A DNA stretch of 64,000 nt from the NCBI RefSeq assembly GCF_000147695.2, contig NC_015958.1, forward strand, positions 660,501-724,500, given 5' to 3'. Under the pieces are notes generated by a model. The model did no database searches. It was not told where the DNA came from and saw nothing but the letters and a program-made list of their open reading frames with translations. Numbering within the stretch: position 1 is the stretch's first letter; every line of letters starts with the position of its first letter. Made by a program: the position numbers and the translations under genes. Positions 63,575 through 64,000 of this stretch are shown here, one piece after another. This DNA comes from Thermoanaerobacter wiegelii Rt8.B1. GTDB taxonomy: Bacteria > Bacillota > Thermoanaerobacteria > Thermoanaerobacterales > Thermoanaerobacteraceae.

Positions 63575-64000
63575 ATGAGAAAAAGAATTTTAGTATTAGC
63601 ATTAGCTGTTTTATTTATTTTATCTTCGGTGCTTTTTGTAGGATGTTCAAAACAATCAACGTCTCCAACTGATAAATCTTCTGAATCTCAACCTGCAGAT
63701 GAACAAGTATTGAATATTAACTTAGGGGAAGAACCACCAAACCTTGACCCACAACTGGCGACAGATACTGTGTCTTTTGATATTTTGAATGCTACATTAG
63801 AAGGTCTAGTTAGACTAAATAAAGATGGCAGAGTGGAAAAAGGTTCTGGACTTGCTTTGGATTGGGAGATTTCAGATGATGGATTGAGATATGTTTTCCA
63901 TCTAAGAGATGCTAAATGGAGTGATGGCACTCCTATAACTGCTCATGACTTTGAATACGCGTGGAAGAGAGCCCTTGCTCCAGAAACAGCTTCACAGTAC
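63575..64000 (+). CDS. oppA: Oligopeptide ABC transporter substrate-binding lipoprotein (3' end outside window)
   Basis: 142 residues visible from ATG 63575, with GAGGGGGG upstream. The N-terminus is a lipoprotein signal (RKRILVLALAVLF, lipobox LFVGC with Cys24). SBP_bac_5 features follow: GEEPPNLDPQLATDT, LEGLVRLNKDG and RDAKWSDGTPITAHDFEYAW. It binds peptides outside the cell for an ABC importer whose other genes should lie beyond the window. Confidence 0.92.
   Translation, partial: MRKRILVLALAVLFILSSVLFVGCSKQSTSPTDKSSESQPADEQVLNINLGEEPPNLDPQLATDTVSFDILNATLEGLVRLNKDGRVEKGSGLALDWEISDDGLRYVFHLRDAKWSDGTPITAHDFEYAWKRALAPETASQY

Overview
The window is low-GC chromosomal DNA from an anaerobic, spore-forming, thermophilic Firmicute. 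Gene content and protein flavour fit Thermoanaerobacter or a close relative (Caldanaerobacter). The reasons are an NfnAB-type bifurcating transhydrogenase, HydG, butyrate kinase, an agr-type cyclic lactone signalling locus, SpoVB and other sporulation-like small proteins, purine riboswitches, group IIC introns and many strong GGAGG ribosome binding sites. The genus is inferred from family knowledge, not from a search.

Layout. 1-477 is the 3' end of buk. 599-3633 is an agr-like quorum-sensing locus: a 5-TM protein, a LytTR regulator, a short GHKL kinase, AgrB, and a 43-aa AgrD behind its own promoter with two LytTR-type direct repeats. 4027-7091 holds a P-loop/Asp23-like protein and nfnAB. 7215-10496 holds an Ogg-type glycosylase, a DUF554 membrane protein, HutP, and a convergent subtilisin-like protease. 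10.6-23.4 kb is an accessory zone. Its host genes are a cluster of very small hydrophobic proteins (two YjcZ-like 36-mers and two 'LLFFF' double-repeat proteins) plus an acidic coiled-coil protein. It has been invaded by an IS110 element with a bridge-RNA-like leader, a group IIC intron that itself carries a 3.2-kb three-gene transposon, and an IS607 element that itself carries a DUF772/DDE insertion sequence. 23.5-25.7 kb is CIRCE-groESL and tRNA-Arg(CCT), followed by a second, intact group IIC intron.

27.7-43.0 kb is purine metabolism: a guanine riboswitch before guaB-guaA, then a tandem guanine + PRPP riboswitch before a purine permease and purECSQLFMNHD. These genes convert PRPP to IMP and IMP to GMP, and the riboswitches read the end product and the starting metabolite. 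purS carries a one-base frameshift in an A-run. 43.1-49.2 kb has a methyltransferase, murI, an M20 amidohydrolase, a candidate C-rich sRNA, spoVB and hydG. 49.7-54.1 kb is a PTS locus (PRD regulator, EIIB-EIIC-EIIA). 54.4-62.1 kb has a yerC-like gene, pcrA, ligA and gatCAB. The end holds a third, ORF-deleted group IIC intron, a structured repeat also found after hydG, and the start of an oligopeptide-binding lipoprotein.

The strongest candidates for something undescribed are four. First, a roughly 215-270 nt structured repeat present twice (49227-49498 and 62839-63053) with compensatory changes in at least four stems, both copies sitting at terminators. Second, the 45.95-46.10 kb C-rich sRNA candidate next to a long hairpin that presents the spoVB start codon in its loop. 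Third, the split agr receptor. Fourth, the LLFFF/YjcZ-like small-protein cluster. All identifications come from reading the sequence; no database search was possible.
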